Assembly: GCA_944325175.1 (NCBI GenBank)
Contig: CALUYZ010000004.1
Span: forward strand, 62,001 to 126,000
Source: Candidatus Gastranaerophilales bacterium
Lineage (GTDB): Bacteria > Cyanobacteriota > Vampirovibrionia > Gastranaerophilales > Gastranaerophilaceae
Reading direction: 5' to 3'
Length of the DNA: 64,000 nt
Position 1 is the stretch's first letter. Every line of letters starts with the position of its first letter. The notes under the pieces were generated by a model, which had not been told where the DNA came from, did not search any database, and saw only the letters and a program-made list of their open reading frames with translations. The position numbers and the translations under genes are program-made. Positions 7,583 through 15,716 of this stretch are shown piece after piece.

Positions 7583-8623
7583 ATGTCAGACGAATTAAAT
7601 GTAAATGGTTATATTTGCGCAAGCAATAAGGTTTATGACAGTTTGAAGTCTGAAAATATATCCAAAGATAATTTAGCTAAACTTGATAAAAATTCTGACA
7701 ATAAAATTTCGGAAGACGAACTTGTGGAATTTGATGACAAAGAAGAAGAATCCGCAAGTAAAAAAACATACAGCGACAATCCGCAAATAGCATCTCTTGA
7801 ATTACAGTATGAAAAAGAGCAAGAAGATATTGTCAAATATCAAAAAAGAATTGCAGACCTTATGGTGTTAAAAAATAAAACAAGGGTGAATGTTGCAAGT
7901 GCTTCAAAAAATGAAACAAAAGAAGCTCTTATGTCAAAATTAGACAATATTCAAGGAGAAATAGACGAATATAATACAAAAATAATCTCAAGTTTAAATA
8001 ATATGGGAACCATAAGTGCAAACATCAAAAACATTCAAACACAAATTGAAAATACAAAAACATCATACACTGCCATTCAAGCAAATTCAAATGCTTCAAC
8101 TGCATCAACAAGTACAAATGCAGTTTCAAATACAGCATCTGCTTCCCTAAATGTTCAAACAGGCACAGGGCAAGAACTTATGAATGTTACAGGCGATTTA
8201 TCAATTTGTCTTGACAGAGTAGCTGAAAGCCTTAATACATCAAGGCAAGGTGCAGCAGATTATATCACAACTCTATGCAATACAATAAGCAATGGCGAAA
8301 TTAATCCAAAGGTAATTCTTTCTCAAATTTTTTCAGAATCATCCGGAATACAATCATGTTCAACCACAGCAACATCAAAATTTGTCGGCTTAGGGCAAAT
8401 GTCGGCTGTTGCAGTTGAAGAAATAAACAGGCAATTTGGAACCAACTTTACATTTAGCGATATGGATAATGCTGCCAAAAACTTAGAAGCAATGGTTTAT
8501 TTAATGACATATCAATATAGAAGGTATGATAACAATATAGCAGCAGCCATTACAGCTTATAACGTAGGGCATTATTCAGGCACTGTAAATAATTATGCCA
8601 AAAAAATTCTTTCAAGAGTTTAA
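7583..8623 (+). CDS. Transglycosylase SLT-domain protein with EF-hand and coiled coil
   Basis: A 346-residue protein with ribosome-binding site GGAAGG before the ATG. Residues 33-50 contain an EF-hand-like loop (LDKNSDNKISEDEL), 70-165 are coiled coil, and 165-195 form a Ser/Thr/Ala/Asn linker. The C-terminal 110 residues form an SLT lytic transglycosylase domain: SESSG with the catalytic Glu at about 247, GLGQM, and AAITAYNVG. The reaction would be peptidoglycan cleavage forming 1,6-anhydro-muramyl ends. There is no signal peptide, so export would need a non-Sec route, as for phage, flagellar or secretion-system muralytic proteins. Confidence 0.85.
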   Translation: MSDELNVNGYICASNKVYDSLKSENISKDNLAKLDKNSDNKISEDELVEFDDKEEESASKKTYSDNPQIASLELQYEKEQEDIVKYQKRIADLMVLKNKTRVNVASASKNETKEALMSKLDNIQGEIDEYNTKIISSLNNMGTISANIKNIQTQIENTKTSYTAIQANSNASTASTSTNAVSNTASASLNVQTGTGQELMNVTGDLSICLDRVAESLNTSRQGAADYITTLCNTISNGEINPKVILSQIFSESSGIQSCSTTATSKFVGLGQMSAVAVEEINRQFGTNFTFSDMDNAAKNLEAMVYLMTYQYRRYDNNIAAAITAYNVGHYSGTVNNYAKKILSRV

Positions 8624-8684
8624 AATCGAAATATTTACCTCTCTAAAATTTATGTGATAGCATAAAGAAAAGAGGAGACAAATT

Positions 8685-9317
8685 ATGAAGGTTTTATTGT
8701 TTAACGGCAGTTCAAACGAAAAAGGCTGCACTTATACGGCACTTTTAGAAATTTCAAATACATTAAACAAAGAAAATATTGAAACGGAAATAATTCAAGT
8801 TGGAAAAAATGCCATAAGAGATTGTATCGGATGCTCAGGCTGTAGAAAAAACGGGGGCAAATGCGTTTTTGGCGATGACATTGTAAATGATGTCATTGAA
8901 AAAGCAAAAGAAGCAGACGGCTTTATTTTTGGCTCACCTGTTTATTATGCACATCCTTCAGGCAGAATTTTATCTTTTATGGATAGAATTTTTTATGCAA
9001 ATTCAGCCGCTTTTAAATTTAAACCTGCTGCAGCGATAGTTTCTGCAAGAAGGGCCGGCACAACAGCTTCCATTGATGCAATGACAAAACATTTTACAAT
9101 TAATAATATGCCTGTCGTTTCTTCAAATTACTGGGCAATGGTTCATGGAAGGCAAAATACCCCCGATGATGTTAAGCAAGATTTAGAAGGCTTACAAATT
9201 ATGAGAACATTAGGGCAAAATATGGCTTGGCTTTTAAAATGCATTGAGCTTGGAAACAAAAACGGAATTTTTCCGCCCAATTTAGAAGATAAAATTTATA
9301 CAAACTTCATAAGATAA
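8685..9317 (+). CDS. NADPH-dependent FMN reductase / iron-sulfur flavoprotein family
   Basis: A 210-residue flavodoxin-fold protein. It has GSSNEKGCTY (the FMN phosphate loop GSxxxxG, about 8-17), a cysteine cluster CIGCSGCRKNGGKC at about 47-60, and FGSPVYYAHPSGRILSFMDR, typical of the NADPH-dependent FMN reductase/YwqN group. The cysteines may hold an iron-sulfur cluster. The likely role is reduction of flavin or quinone-like substrates in the cytoplasm. A strong GAGGAG ribosome-binding site precedes the ATG. It appears to be a single gene between the transglycosylase and dapL. Confidence 0.85.
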   Translation: MKVLLFNGSSNEKGCTYTALLEISNTLNKENIETEIIQVGKNAIRDCIGCSGCRKNGGKCVFGDDIVNDVIEKAKEADGFIFGSPVYYAHPSGRILSFMDRIFYANSAAFKFKPAAAIVSARRAGTTASIDAMTKHFTINNMPVVSSNYWAMVHGRQNTPDDVKQDLEGLQIMRTLGQNMAWLLKCIELGNKNGIFPPNLEDKIYTNFIR

Positions 9318-9375
9318 GCTTTATAAAAATTTTTTCTTCAATTATAATTTTTATGTAATTAACAAAGGAAACAAT

Positions 9376-10557
9376 ATGAATATCAACGAAAATTATTTGA
9401 ATTTGGAAGAAAGCTACCTTTTTTCAACCGTAGCAAAAAAGGTGAACGAATTTATTCAAAATAATCCGGATAAAAAAGTGATAAGGCTTGGTATTGGCGA
9501 TGTTACGCTTCCTTTATGTAAAGCAGTAATTGAAGCTATGCACAATGCTGTAGATGAAATGGCAAAAAAAGAAACATTTAGAGGATATGGTCCTGAACAA
9601 GGGTATGACTTTTTAAGAGAAAAAGTTCAAGCTTATTATAAAAAAAGAAATGTTGAACTTGAACTTGATGAAATTTTTATTTCAGACGGTGCTAAAAGTG
9701 ATGTAGGAAACATTTTAGACATTTTTTCAAAAGATAATGTCATTTTAGTTCCGGACCCTGTTTATCCTGTTTATGTAGACACAAACATAATGGCGGGCAG
9801 AAAAGTTATTTTTGCAGATGCAAACAAAGAAAACGGCTTTTTGCCGTTGCCTGATAGTAACCAAAAAGCAGACATCATCTATATTTGCTCTCCAAACAAC
9901 CCGACAGGGGCAGTATATAACAAAGAGCAATTAAAAAAATGGGTTGATTATGCAATTTCAAACAATGCAATCATCTTATTTGACGCTGCTTATGAATGTT
10001 TTGTTTCTGATGAAAAACTTCCAAGAAGCATTTTTGAGATTGAAGGCGCTAAAAATTGTGCAATAGAATTTTGTTCTTTATCAAAAACTGCGGGCTTTAC
10101 GGGCACAAGATGCGGTTATACGATTGTTCCAAAACTTTTGGGCAAATTAAATAAATTCTGGCTAAGACGCCAAACAACAAAATTTAACGGTGTTCCATAT
10201 ATTATTCAAAGGGGCGCTGAAGCCGTGTTTACGGAAAAAGGGCTTGATGAAATTAAAGAAAACATTAATTATTACAAAGAAAATGCAAAAGTTATTTCTG
10301 AAACACTGGATAGGTGCAATATCTGGCATGTGGGCGGTAAACATTCGCCTTATATCTGGTTAAAATGTCCAAACAATATGAAATCTTGGGAATTTTTTGA
10401 TCTTCTTCTTGAAAAAATTCAAGTGGTGGGAACCCCTGGCTCAGGCTTTGGTAAAAACGGCGAAGGCTTTTTCAGATTAACTTCATTCGGTTCAAAAGAA
10501 AATACAATCGAAGCTATGAAAAGATTTGAAGAAGCGTTTAAACCTGTTAATGTATAA
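9376..10557 (+). CDS. dapL: LL-diaminopimelate aminotransferase
   Basis: A 393-residue fold-type I PLP aminotransferase of the DapL family. It contains RLGIGDVTLPL, RGYGPEQGY (substrate-specific loop), ICSPNNPTGAVY, and the PLP lysine in SLSKTAGFTGTRCG near residue 237; length and motifs match cyanobacterial and plant DapL. It converts tetrahydrodipicolinate and glutamate directly to LL-diaminopimelate, bypassing acylated intermediates. The partners dapF (61.1 kb) and lysA (48.8 kb) are in this window but not adjacent. TATAAT and AAAGGA precede the start, and a strong terminator follows. Confidence 0.95.
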   Translation: MNINENYLNLEESYLFSTVAKKVNEFIQNNPDKKVIRLGIGDVTLPLCKAVIEAMHNAVDEMAKKETFRGYGPEQGYDFLREKVQAYYKKRNVELELDEIFISDGAKSDVGNILDIFSKDNVILVPDPVYPVYVDTNIMAGRKVIFADANKENGFLPLPDSNQKADIIYICSPNNPTGAVYNKEQLKKWVDYAISNNAIILFDAAYECFVSDEKLPRSIFEIEGAKNCAIEFCSLSKTAGFTGTRCGYTIVPKLLGKLNKFWLRRQTTKFNGVPYIIQRGAEAVFTEKGLDEIKENINYYKENAKVISETLDRCNIWHVGGKHSPYIWLKCPNNMKSWEFFDLLLEKIQVVGTPGSGFGKNGEGFFRLTSFGSKENTIEAMKRFEEAFKPVNV

Positions 10558-10560
10558 AGA

Positions 10561-10590
10561 AAAAACCCGAGCAAAAAGCTCGGGTTTTTT
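10561..10590. terminator. Rho-independent terminator after dapL (and PIF1 gene)
   Basis: CCCGAGC and GCTCGGG pair around an AAAAA loop and are flanked by A- and T-runs, so the hairpin works in both directions between convergent genes. It slightly overlaps the end of the helicase gene. Confidence 0.95.
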
Positions 10591-12559
10591 AAACGGTTTC
10601 AAGGTTATCATAAAATTGTGCAACTTTTTCATCAACCATAACTTTTTTAGGGTCAAAGTTATATAAAAACAAACCTTCTAATGTTTTAATGCGGCTAATT
10701 GCGACATAGGCTTGTCCTTTTTCGAAAATTTTTGAACAATCTACAACTAATTTATCTAAACTCATGCCTTGAGATTTATGAATTGTTATGCCGTATGCAA
10801 GCCTTATTGGAAATTGCTGCCTTTTTGCAATTAAAATTTCATTATTATAAAATTCAAAGTCGTGCCTTGGCACTTTATAGTTAATACCGTTGTCAAAATT
10901 TATTGAAATGTAATTGTCAAAAATTTCATCTACTGTGCCGCATGAACCGTTGATTAAACCTTTTTCAAAATCTAAATTTATCAAAAGCATAACTCTTGCA
11001 CCTGTTTTAAGAGAAATATTTTTTTCTGCACGACAAATAGAATCAATTCGCTCTAAAATTTTATTATCAGCTTCTTGCGCCTCTAAAACAGGTTTTCCGT
11101 CTTTATAAACGACATCTTTTGCACAAAGGTTGTATTCTTTTGAATTTATATTGTTAAACATTTTTTGATTGTATGAATCTGCCTCTATATTTGTTGCATA
11201 AATGTGCAAAATATCAGATGTTGTTGAAAGCTCTTTAAATTCTCTTGATTTTAAAAGCTCTATATCGCTTGCAGCAAGCTTATTTGTTCTCATATTCGAT
11301 AAAGCTTTTATGAAATTTTCTTCATTTTGACGATAGCTTTTTGTTAAAATAACATTTTTTAGGTTTAATTCTTTCCATAAATCAGATTCAAAGCAATATT
11401 TTTGTTCTTTTCTTTCTTTAATTTCGACAGGCGGTAATTGGAAAAAATCGCCGATTAAAATTAGCTGAATACCGCCAAAAGGAGCGTCTGTTTCTCTTAT
11501 TATTCTTAAAACTTTATCAACATATTCAAAAGTGTGAATATCAAGCATGGAAACTTCATCAATAGCAAGCATTTCGCATTTTTGAATTTGATTTTTTATT
11601 GACCTTTTTGTCATAATTTTTTCTGCGGTTTTTTCAACAGAACCCTTGCAAATACCAACCCCTGCCCAAGAATGAAGGGTTTGTCCTTTAACATTAACGG
11701 CAGCTATTCCCGTTGTGCTTGTTATTGTAAGTTTTTTATCAAATTGTTCTTTTAATTTGTTTAAAATATAACTTTTGCCTGTGCCTGCATGACCTGTTAT
11801 AAAAACGTTTTCATCATTATTAATTAACTTGATAATTTTTTCTAAATTTGTGTCTTCTTCTTTTATTTCTTCTTTCGGCTTTATTTCAGTTGGTTCTGTT
11901 TTTTCTTGTACGTATAAAACAGGTCTTCCGAGTGCAACTTTTTTAACAATTAATAAACCTTCATTAACTAAATTTTCAATTTCCGTTTCAATTAAATTTA
12001 AAGTAGATGATGCTAAAAGCCCAAAATATTTTGAATTTAGCGCATCTTTATTGTGGGCATTATCTTTTAAACTTTTACTGCCTTTTAAAATTTTAGCAAT
12101 GCCGCTTTTTCCGTAAAAACCGTTAAATTCTTTAATGCAAGATAAAATTGAATTTTTTATATTGTCTTCATTTTTATCAAATTCAATTTCATTGTTGCAA
12201 GGTTTATTTTCTGTTTCCTGTTCTTCAATTTGCGATTTATTATAAAAAACATAGCTTATAAATTCGCCCTTTTGATTTATTCTGGTGAATTTTATCGGTC
12301 TTATTTCAAAATTAGGTTTTATTGCTTGCAATTCATTTTTAGAATACCAAACAGACGACAAAAAGCCGTTTTTAATTTTATAACATTCCAAAACACATTG
12401 AACAAAAGGGCTTGGAAAAACGTTCCCAAGAGAATTTTCATGGGGTGTAACAATATGTTGCGAAAGTGCATAACAACGCTTGGTCAACTGTTCATAAGAC
12501 ATTTCACCAAACAATAATTCTTCCAGCAGTTCATCGAAATAACGAAAATCGTTTTCCAT
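10589..12559 (-). CDS. PIF1-like DNA helicase with RQC-type winged helix
   Basis: A 656-residue superfamily 1B helicase. Residues about 130-220 resemble an RQC winged-helix segment (GKSGIAKILKGS, then YFGLLASSTLNLIETEI and LVNEGLL), followed by a charged linker. The PIF1/RecD-like core has Walker A GHAGTGKS at 256-263, TTGIAAVNVKGQTLHSW, AIDEVSML, GDFFQLPPV, SYRQ, and C-terminal IHKSQGMSLD with YVAISRIKTLEG. It would unwind DNA 5'-3', for example at G-quadruplexes or replication obstacles. The gene stands alone, convergent with dapL. TAAAAT lies seven bases before the ATG with no clear ribosome-binding site. Confidence 0.92.
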   Translation of the reverse strand: MENDFRYFDELLEELLFGEMSYEQLTKRCYALSQHIVTPHENSLGNVFPSPFVQCVLECYKIKNGFLSSVWYSKNELQAIKPNFEIRPIKFTRINQKGEFISYVFYNKSQIEEQETENKPCNNEIEFDKNEDNIKNSILSCIKEFNGFYGKSGIAKILKGSKSLKDNAHNKDALNSKYFGLLASSTLNLIETEIENLVNEGLLIVKKVALGRPVLYVQEKTEPTEIKPKEEIKEEDTNLEKIIKLINNDENVFITGHAGTGKSYILNKLKEQFDKKLTITSTTGIAAVNVKGQTLHSWAGVGICKGSVEKTAEKIMTKRSIKNQIQKCEMLAIDEVSMLDIHTFEYVDKVLRIIRETDAPFGGIQLILIGDFFQLPPVEIKERKEQKYCFESDLWKELNLKNVILTKSYRQNEENFIKALSNMRTNKLAASDIELLKSREFKELSTTSDILHIYATNIEADSYNQKMFNNINSKEYNLCAKDVVYKDGKPVLEAQEADNKILERIDSICRAEKNISLKTGARVMLLINLDFEKGLINGSCGTVDEIFDNYISINFDNGINYKVPRHDFEFYNNEILIAKRQQFPIRLAYGITIHKSQGMSLDKLVVDCSKIFEKGQAYVAISRIKTLEGLFLYNFDPKKVMVDEKVAQFYDNLETV

Positions 12560-12645
12560 AACTTGTATTTTACAATAAAAAGTATTATAAATACAAAATG
12601 AACCATTTTTCTTTTTGGTCGTTGTAAATTCTAAAGGGGGGATTT

Positions 12646-13068
12646 ATGAAAAAATCATTTTATTTATTTATGCTTATTAGTTTTATATTTCTTGGTGCAA
12701 TGCAAGCCTTTGCGCTAAATTCTTATGACAAATACGGTCAAAAAACAGGAATTTACAGAGAAACATCAACAGGAATAGATAAATACGACAAATATGGCTC
12801 AAAAACAGGAAGCTACAGAAAAACCTACTCCGGATACGATTCTTATGATAAATACGGTTCAAAAACAGGAAGTTTCAAAAAAACATCATCCGGCTATGAT
12901 GAATATGATAAATATGGTTCAAAAGTAGGCAGCTACAAAGAAACAAGCAATGGAACAGTTATCAAATACGATAAATACGGTCAAAGAACCGGTTCATTTA
13001 AAAAAGATTCAATGGGAAATATAACAGAATATGATAAATATGGGCAAAAAATGGGAAGTTATAAGTAA
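12646..13068 (+). CDS. Secreted YDKYG-repeat protein
   Basis: A 140-residue protein with a clear Sec signal peptide (MKKSFYLFMLISFIFLGAMQ, AFA cleavage at about residue 23). The mature part is six tandem repeats of about 20 residues with the consensus YDKYGxKxGSYKxTSxG. The repeats keep Tyr, Asp, Lys and Gly at fixed positions and vary in the linkers. GGGGGG before the ATG is a strong ribosome-binding site. The mature protein is small, lacks Cys, and should lie in the periplasm or outside the cell. Similar YxxxG repeats occur in proteins of unknown function; beta-hairpin or cell-wall binding repeats are a guess. Confidence 0.8.
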   Translation: MKKSFYLFMLISFIFLGAMQAFALNSYDKYGQKTGIYRETSTGIDKYDKYGSKTGSYRKTYSGYDSYDKYGSKTGSFKKTSSGYDEYDKYGSKVGSYKETSNGTVIKYDKYGQRTGSFKKDSMGNITEYDKYGQKMGSYK

Positions 13069-13125
13069 TTCAGGCAATTAAAAACTTTTATTTTATGCTA
13101 TTTTAAATAAAAAAAGGGGGCAAAA

Positions 13126-13566
13126 ATGATTTTTGAAGGTTTAGATGAAAACGGCAATGAAAAACAATTTAATTTAGACGATTTTTTAGGCAAAAAAGTT
13201 ATTTTATATTTTTACCCGAAAGATAACACAAAAGGTTGCACCCAAGAAGCCTGCGATTTCAGAGATAATTTTAACCGCCTAACCCCTTTTGCAACCGTTA
13301 TTGGAGTTAGCCCCGACAGCATCAAAAGCCACAAAAATTTTAGAGAAAAACAAAACCTAAATTTTATTTTACTATCAGACCCAAACCACACTTTAGCTGA
13401 AAAGTTTGATGTTTGGAGAGAAAAATCAATGTATGGCAGAAAATATATGGGAATTGAACGCTCAACTTTTATTTTAGATGAAAAAGGCGCAATTCAAAAA
13501 GAATGGCGCAAAGTTAAAGTAAAAGGGCATGTTGATGAAGTTATAAATTATCTAAAAACTAATTAA
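13126..13566 (+). CDS. bcp: Thioredoxin-dependent peroxiredoxin, BCP/PrxQ type
   Basis: A 146-residue atypical 2-Cys peroxiredoxin. It has YFYPKDNTKGCTQEACDFRD, with the peroxidatic Cys at 38 and the resolving Cys at 43 (the CX4C spacing of BCP), then GVSPDSIKSH, DPNHTLAEKFDVW and STFILDEKG. It reduces hydrogen peroxide and alkyl peroxides using thioredoxin in the cytoplasm. It has full family length and starts after an AAAAGGGGG ribosome-binding site. It is monocistronic, with the YDKYG-repeat gene upstream and the calpain-like gene downstream. Confidence 0.95.
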   Translation: MIFEGLDENGNEKQFNLDDFLGKKVILYFYPKDNTKGCTQEACDFRDNFNRLTPFATVIGVSPDSIKSHKNFREKQNLNFILLSDPNHTLAEKFDVWREKSMYGRKYMGIERSTFILDEKGAIQKEWRKVKVKGHVDEVINYLKTN

Positions 13567-13655
13567 TATTAAGCGATATTAATTTAAAAAACTAAATTCT
13601 GTTAATTTTTTTATTGTTGCAATTTTATTAAATTGGCAGTAAAAGGTTTTTTAAT

Positions 13656-14897
13656 TTGAAAATATCTTTAAATAATATAAATTTCAAAATGGTTGAACCC
13701 GTAAATTGTAAAGCAATTTCTAATTTGCATTTTATGGGACAGTTTAATGAAGATAAATTTCAAAAAGATGAAACTTTTGCAGATGACCCTATAAGCTATA
13801 TAAATGGCAAATTTCAAAATACGGAAAAAATGGCAAAATATTTGCCAAATGTTTGTGCAGCACTTTTAAAAAATGATGAAAATGCAAGAAATATAGCAGC
13901 ATTAATTGATTATGCAGCTAAAAACAATATGCCCTCTGATTTTATAATGGATTTATTGGCTGACCCAAAATTAAACCCTTTAATAACAGAAGAATTAAAA
14001 GCAAAAGATGTTGAAATTCCGACTTTTAAAAGTCAAAAAGAAGCAATAGAAAATTCAAAAACAGGTGACATTTTTCTTTTGGCGGAAAATGATTTTATTT
14101 CAATTAAAACACAAAATGATGAAATCGCCCCGTTAAAAATTACCCCAAAAACTTATAAAAAGCTTTTCCCGCCTGTTATAGGCAAAGTTACAACACAAAA
14201 TCTTGCATCCGATTGTTATTTATTAGGGGTTTTAAATGCCATGATGAATAACCCCAAAGGAAAAGCTAAAATTCTTTCAATGTTTGAAGAAAAAAATGGA
14301 AATATTTATCTTAATTATGAAAACGGCAATTTAGAGCATGAATTTAAAGACGGTAATTTGCCCGATAACACAGATTATTTAAGGCTTGCTAATGCACCTT
14401 TGGGCATAAAAATGGTTGAATACGCTTATGGAGATGAGCTTGAAGAAAAAAGTTTAAGATACGGCGAGAAAGAAACTTTAAGCCACGCCAATTCAATGCT
14501 TCCGCCATATTATCCGAAATATTTGAAAGTTGCAGACTACTTAAGAGATAAAAACGGCTCAATCGGGAATTTCATGCAAACCATTGGTTTAAAAGATATT
14601 GAAAAATGCAATTTAATGACTCCAAACGGGCAAAAGAAACTCGTGGACTCTTTTTATGACCTTAACGGTTTTGAAGATAAAATTTTTGTCGCAGCATCCA
14701 ATCAAACGCCAACAAAACTGAAAAACGGAACAATAACAAAACCAAACCATGCTTATGTTATTGAACCCTATACGGAAGATAAAAGAATAAAATTCAGGTT
14801 GTATAATTCCTCAAATTCAGCATTTTATTCTGATATAAATTTAATTGATATTATAAATTCATTTTCAAGAATTTATATAGGAAAAATTACAAGCTAA
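13656..14897 (+). CDS. Calpain-like cysteine protease domain protein
   Basis: A 413-residue protein read from a TTG at 13656; an ATG at 13689 (MVEPV) is an alternative. The N-terminal 160 residues are unrecognised. Residues about 165-413 follow the C2 (calpain) layout: LFPPVIGKVTTQN, then LASDCYLLGVLNAM with the candidate nucleophile Cys187 in the DCxLL motif, then KPNHAYVIEPY with His365, and FRLYNSSNS with Asn384 in place of the RNPWG Asn. Calpain-like domains in bacteria are rare and often act on host or structural proteins. No signal peptide and no calcium EF-hands are visible. The assignment rests on motif order, not an alignment. Confidence 0.6.
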   Translation: MKISLNNINFKMVEPVNCKAISNLHFMGQFNEDKFQKDETFADDPISYINGKFQNTEKMAKYLPNVCAALLKNDENARNIAALIDYAAKNNMPSDFIMDLLADPKLNPLITEELKAKDVEIPTFKSQKEAIENSKTGDIFLLAENDFISIKTQNDEIAPLKITPKTYKKLFPPVIGKVTTQNLASDCYLLGVLNAMMNNPKGKAKILSMFEEKNGNIYLNYENGNLEHEFKDGNLPDNTDYLRLANAPLGIKMVEYAYGDELEEKSLRYGEKETLSHANSMLPPYYPKYLKVADYLRDKNGSIGNFMQTIGLKDIEKCNLMTPNGQKKLVDSFYDLNGFEDKIFVAASNQTPTKLKNGTITKPNHAYVIEPYTEDKRIKFRLYNSSNSAFYSDINLIDIINSFSRIYIGKITS

Positions 14898-15714
14898 AAT
14901 TTAATTGTTCAAAATCAACAGGGGTATTTTCGACGTTTAATTTTGCGATTTTTACGGTTTTGTTTAAACCGTGGTAGTCGCTTCCGCCTGTTGTTTTTAG
15001 GTTATATTTTTTGGCGCAAGAGAGAAGAAAATTGATTTCATCTTGATTATATCTTGAATAGTAACATTCAAGACCTAAGATGCCATTTTGAACCATGGTA
15101 TCAAGTTTTGGAAGAAATTCTTCTTTTTTTAGGTGAAGTTCGCCTTCGCCGCCTAAAGGGTGCGCCCAAATAGGGATGCCGCCTGCGTTTTTAATTGTTT
15201 GAATGGCTTTGGTGCCATTAAACCTTGTGTTTCCTGTTTTGCAGCCGTCTAAATATTTTTTCATAGCCGAAATGTTATCGGGTGCTAAACCTCTTTTAAC
15301 CAAGATGCTTGCAAGGTGGATTTTAACAACGCTATGTCTTGAATAGAGCCAATTTAATTCTTCATTTGTAAACTCAAAATTATGAACATCTTTTAGATAT
15401 TTAATTCTTGTTTCAAGCTTTTTTCTTCTTAAAATTTTTCCTTCTTCAATTAATTTTTTTAAATCTTCATTGTTTATATCTACAAAATAGCCTAAAATGT
15501 GGCATTTTATGTTTTCTAAAAGGCAAGTGAGCTCAACCCCTTTGATAAACCCTTTTGAAAAATATTTTTGCATTTCCTCGCACCCTGAAACCGTATCATG
15601 GTCAGTTAAGGCAAAAATTTCAATTTTTTCTTTTTTAATTATTTCAGAAAGTTCAAAAACGGTGTCGCTGCCGTCAGAATTATTGCTATGTAAGTGAAGA
15701 TCAAATTTTGTCAT
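14887..15714 (-). CDS. PHP-domain phosphoesterase (RNase AM / YciV type)
   Basis: A 275-residue PHP-family protein. It starts FDLHLHSNNSDG (metal-binding HxH), then LTDHDTVSG, KGVELTC, HILGYFVD, IPIWAHPLGG and TGGSDYHG, the standard metal ligands. Family members are metal-dependent 3',5'-bisphosphate phosphatases or 5'-3' exoribonucleases acting on short RNA. It is the last gene of the leftward aryl-polyene arm, two bases after apeR, and its tail overlaps the convergent calpain-like gene by 11 bp. Co-transcription with ape genes may be only positional. Confidence 0.88.
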   Translation of the reverse strand: MTKFDLHLHSNNSDGSDTVFELSEIIKKEKIEIFALTDHDTVSGCEEMQKYFSKGFIKGVELTCLLENIKCHILGYFVDINNEDLKKLIEEGKILRRKKLETRIKYLKDVHNFEFTNEELNWLYSRHSVVKIHLASILVKRGLAPDNISAMKKYLDGCKTGNTRFNGTKAIQTIKNAGGIPIWAHPLGGEGELHLKKEEFLPKLDTMVQNGILGLECYYSRYNQDEINFLLSCAKKYNLKTTGGSDYHGLNKTVKIAKLNVENTPVDFEQLNFSL

Positions 15715-15716
15715 TT

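Noticed and set aside
12719-13065. Regularly repeated sequence that could be taken for a CRISPR array
   Set aside because: The period is about 60 bases, in frame, and encodes the YDKYG repeat with a signal peptide in front; there are no unique spacers.
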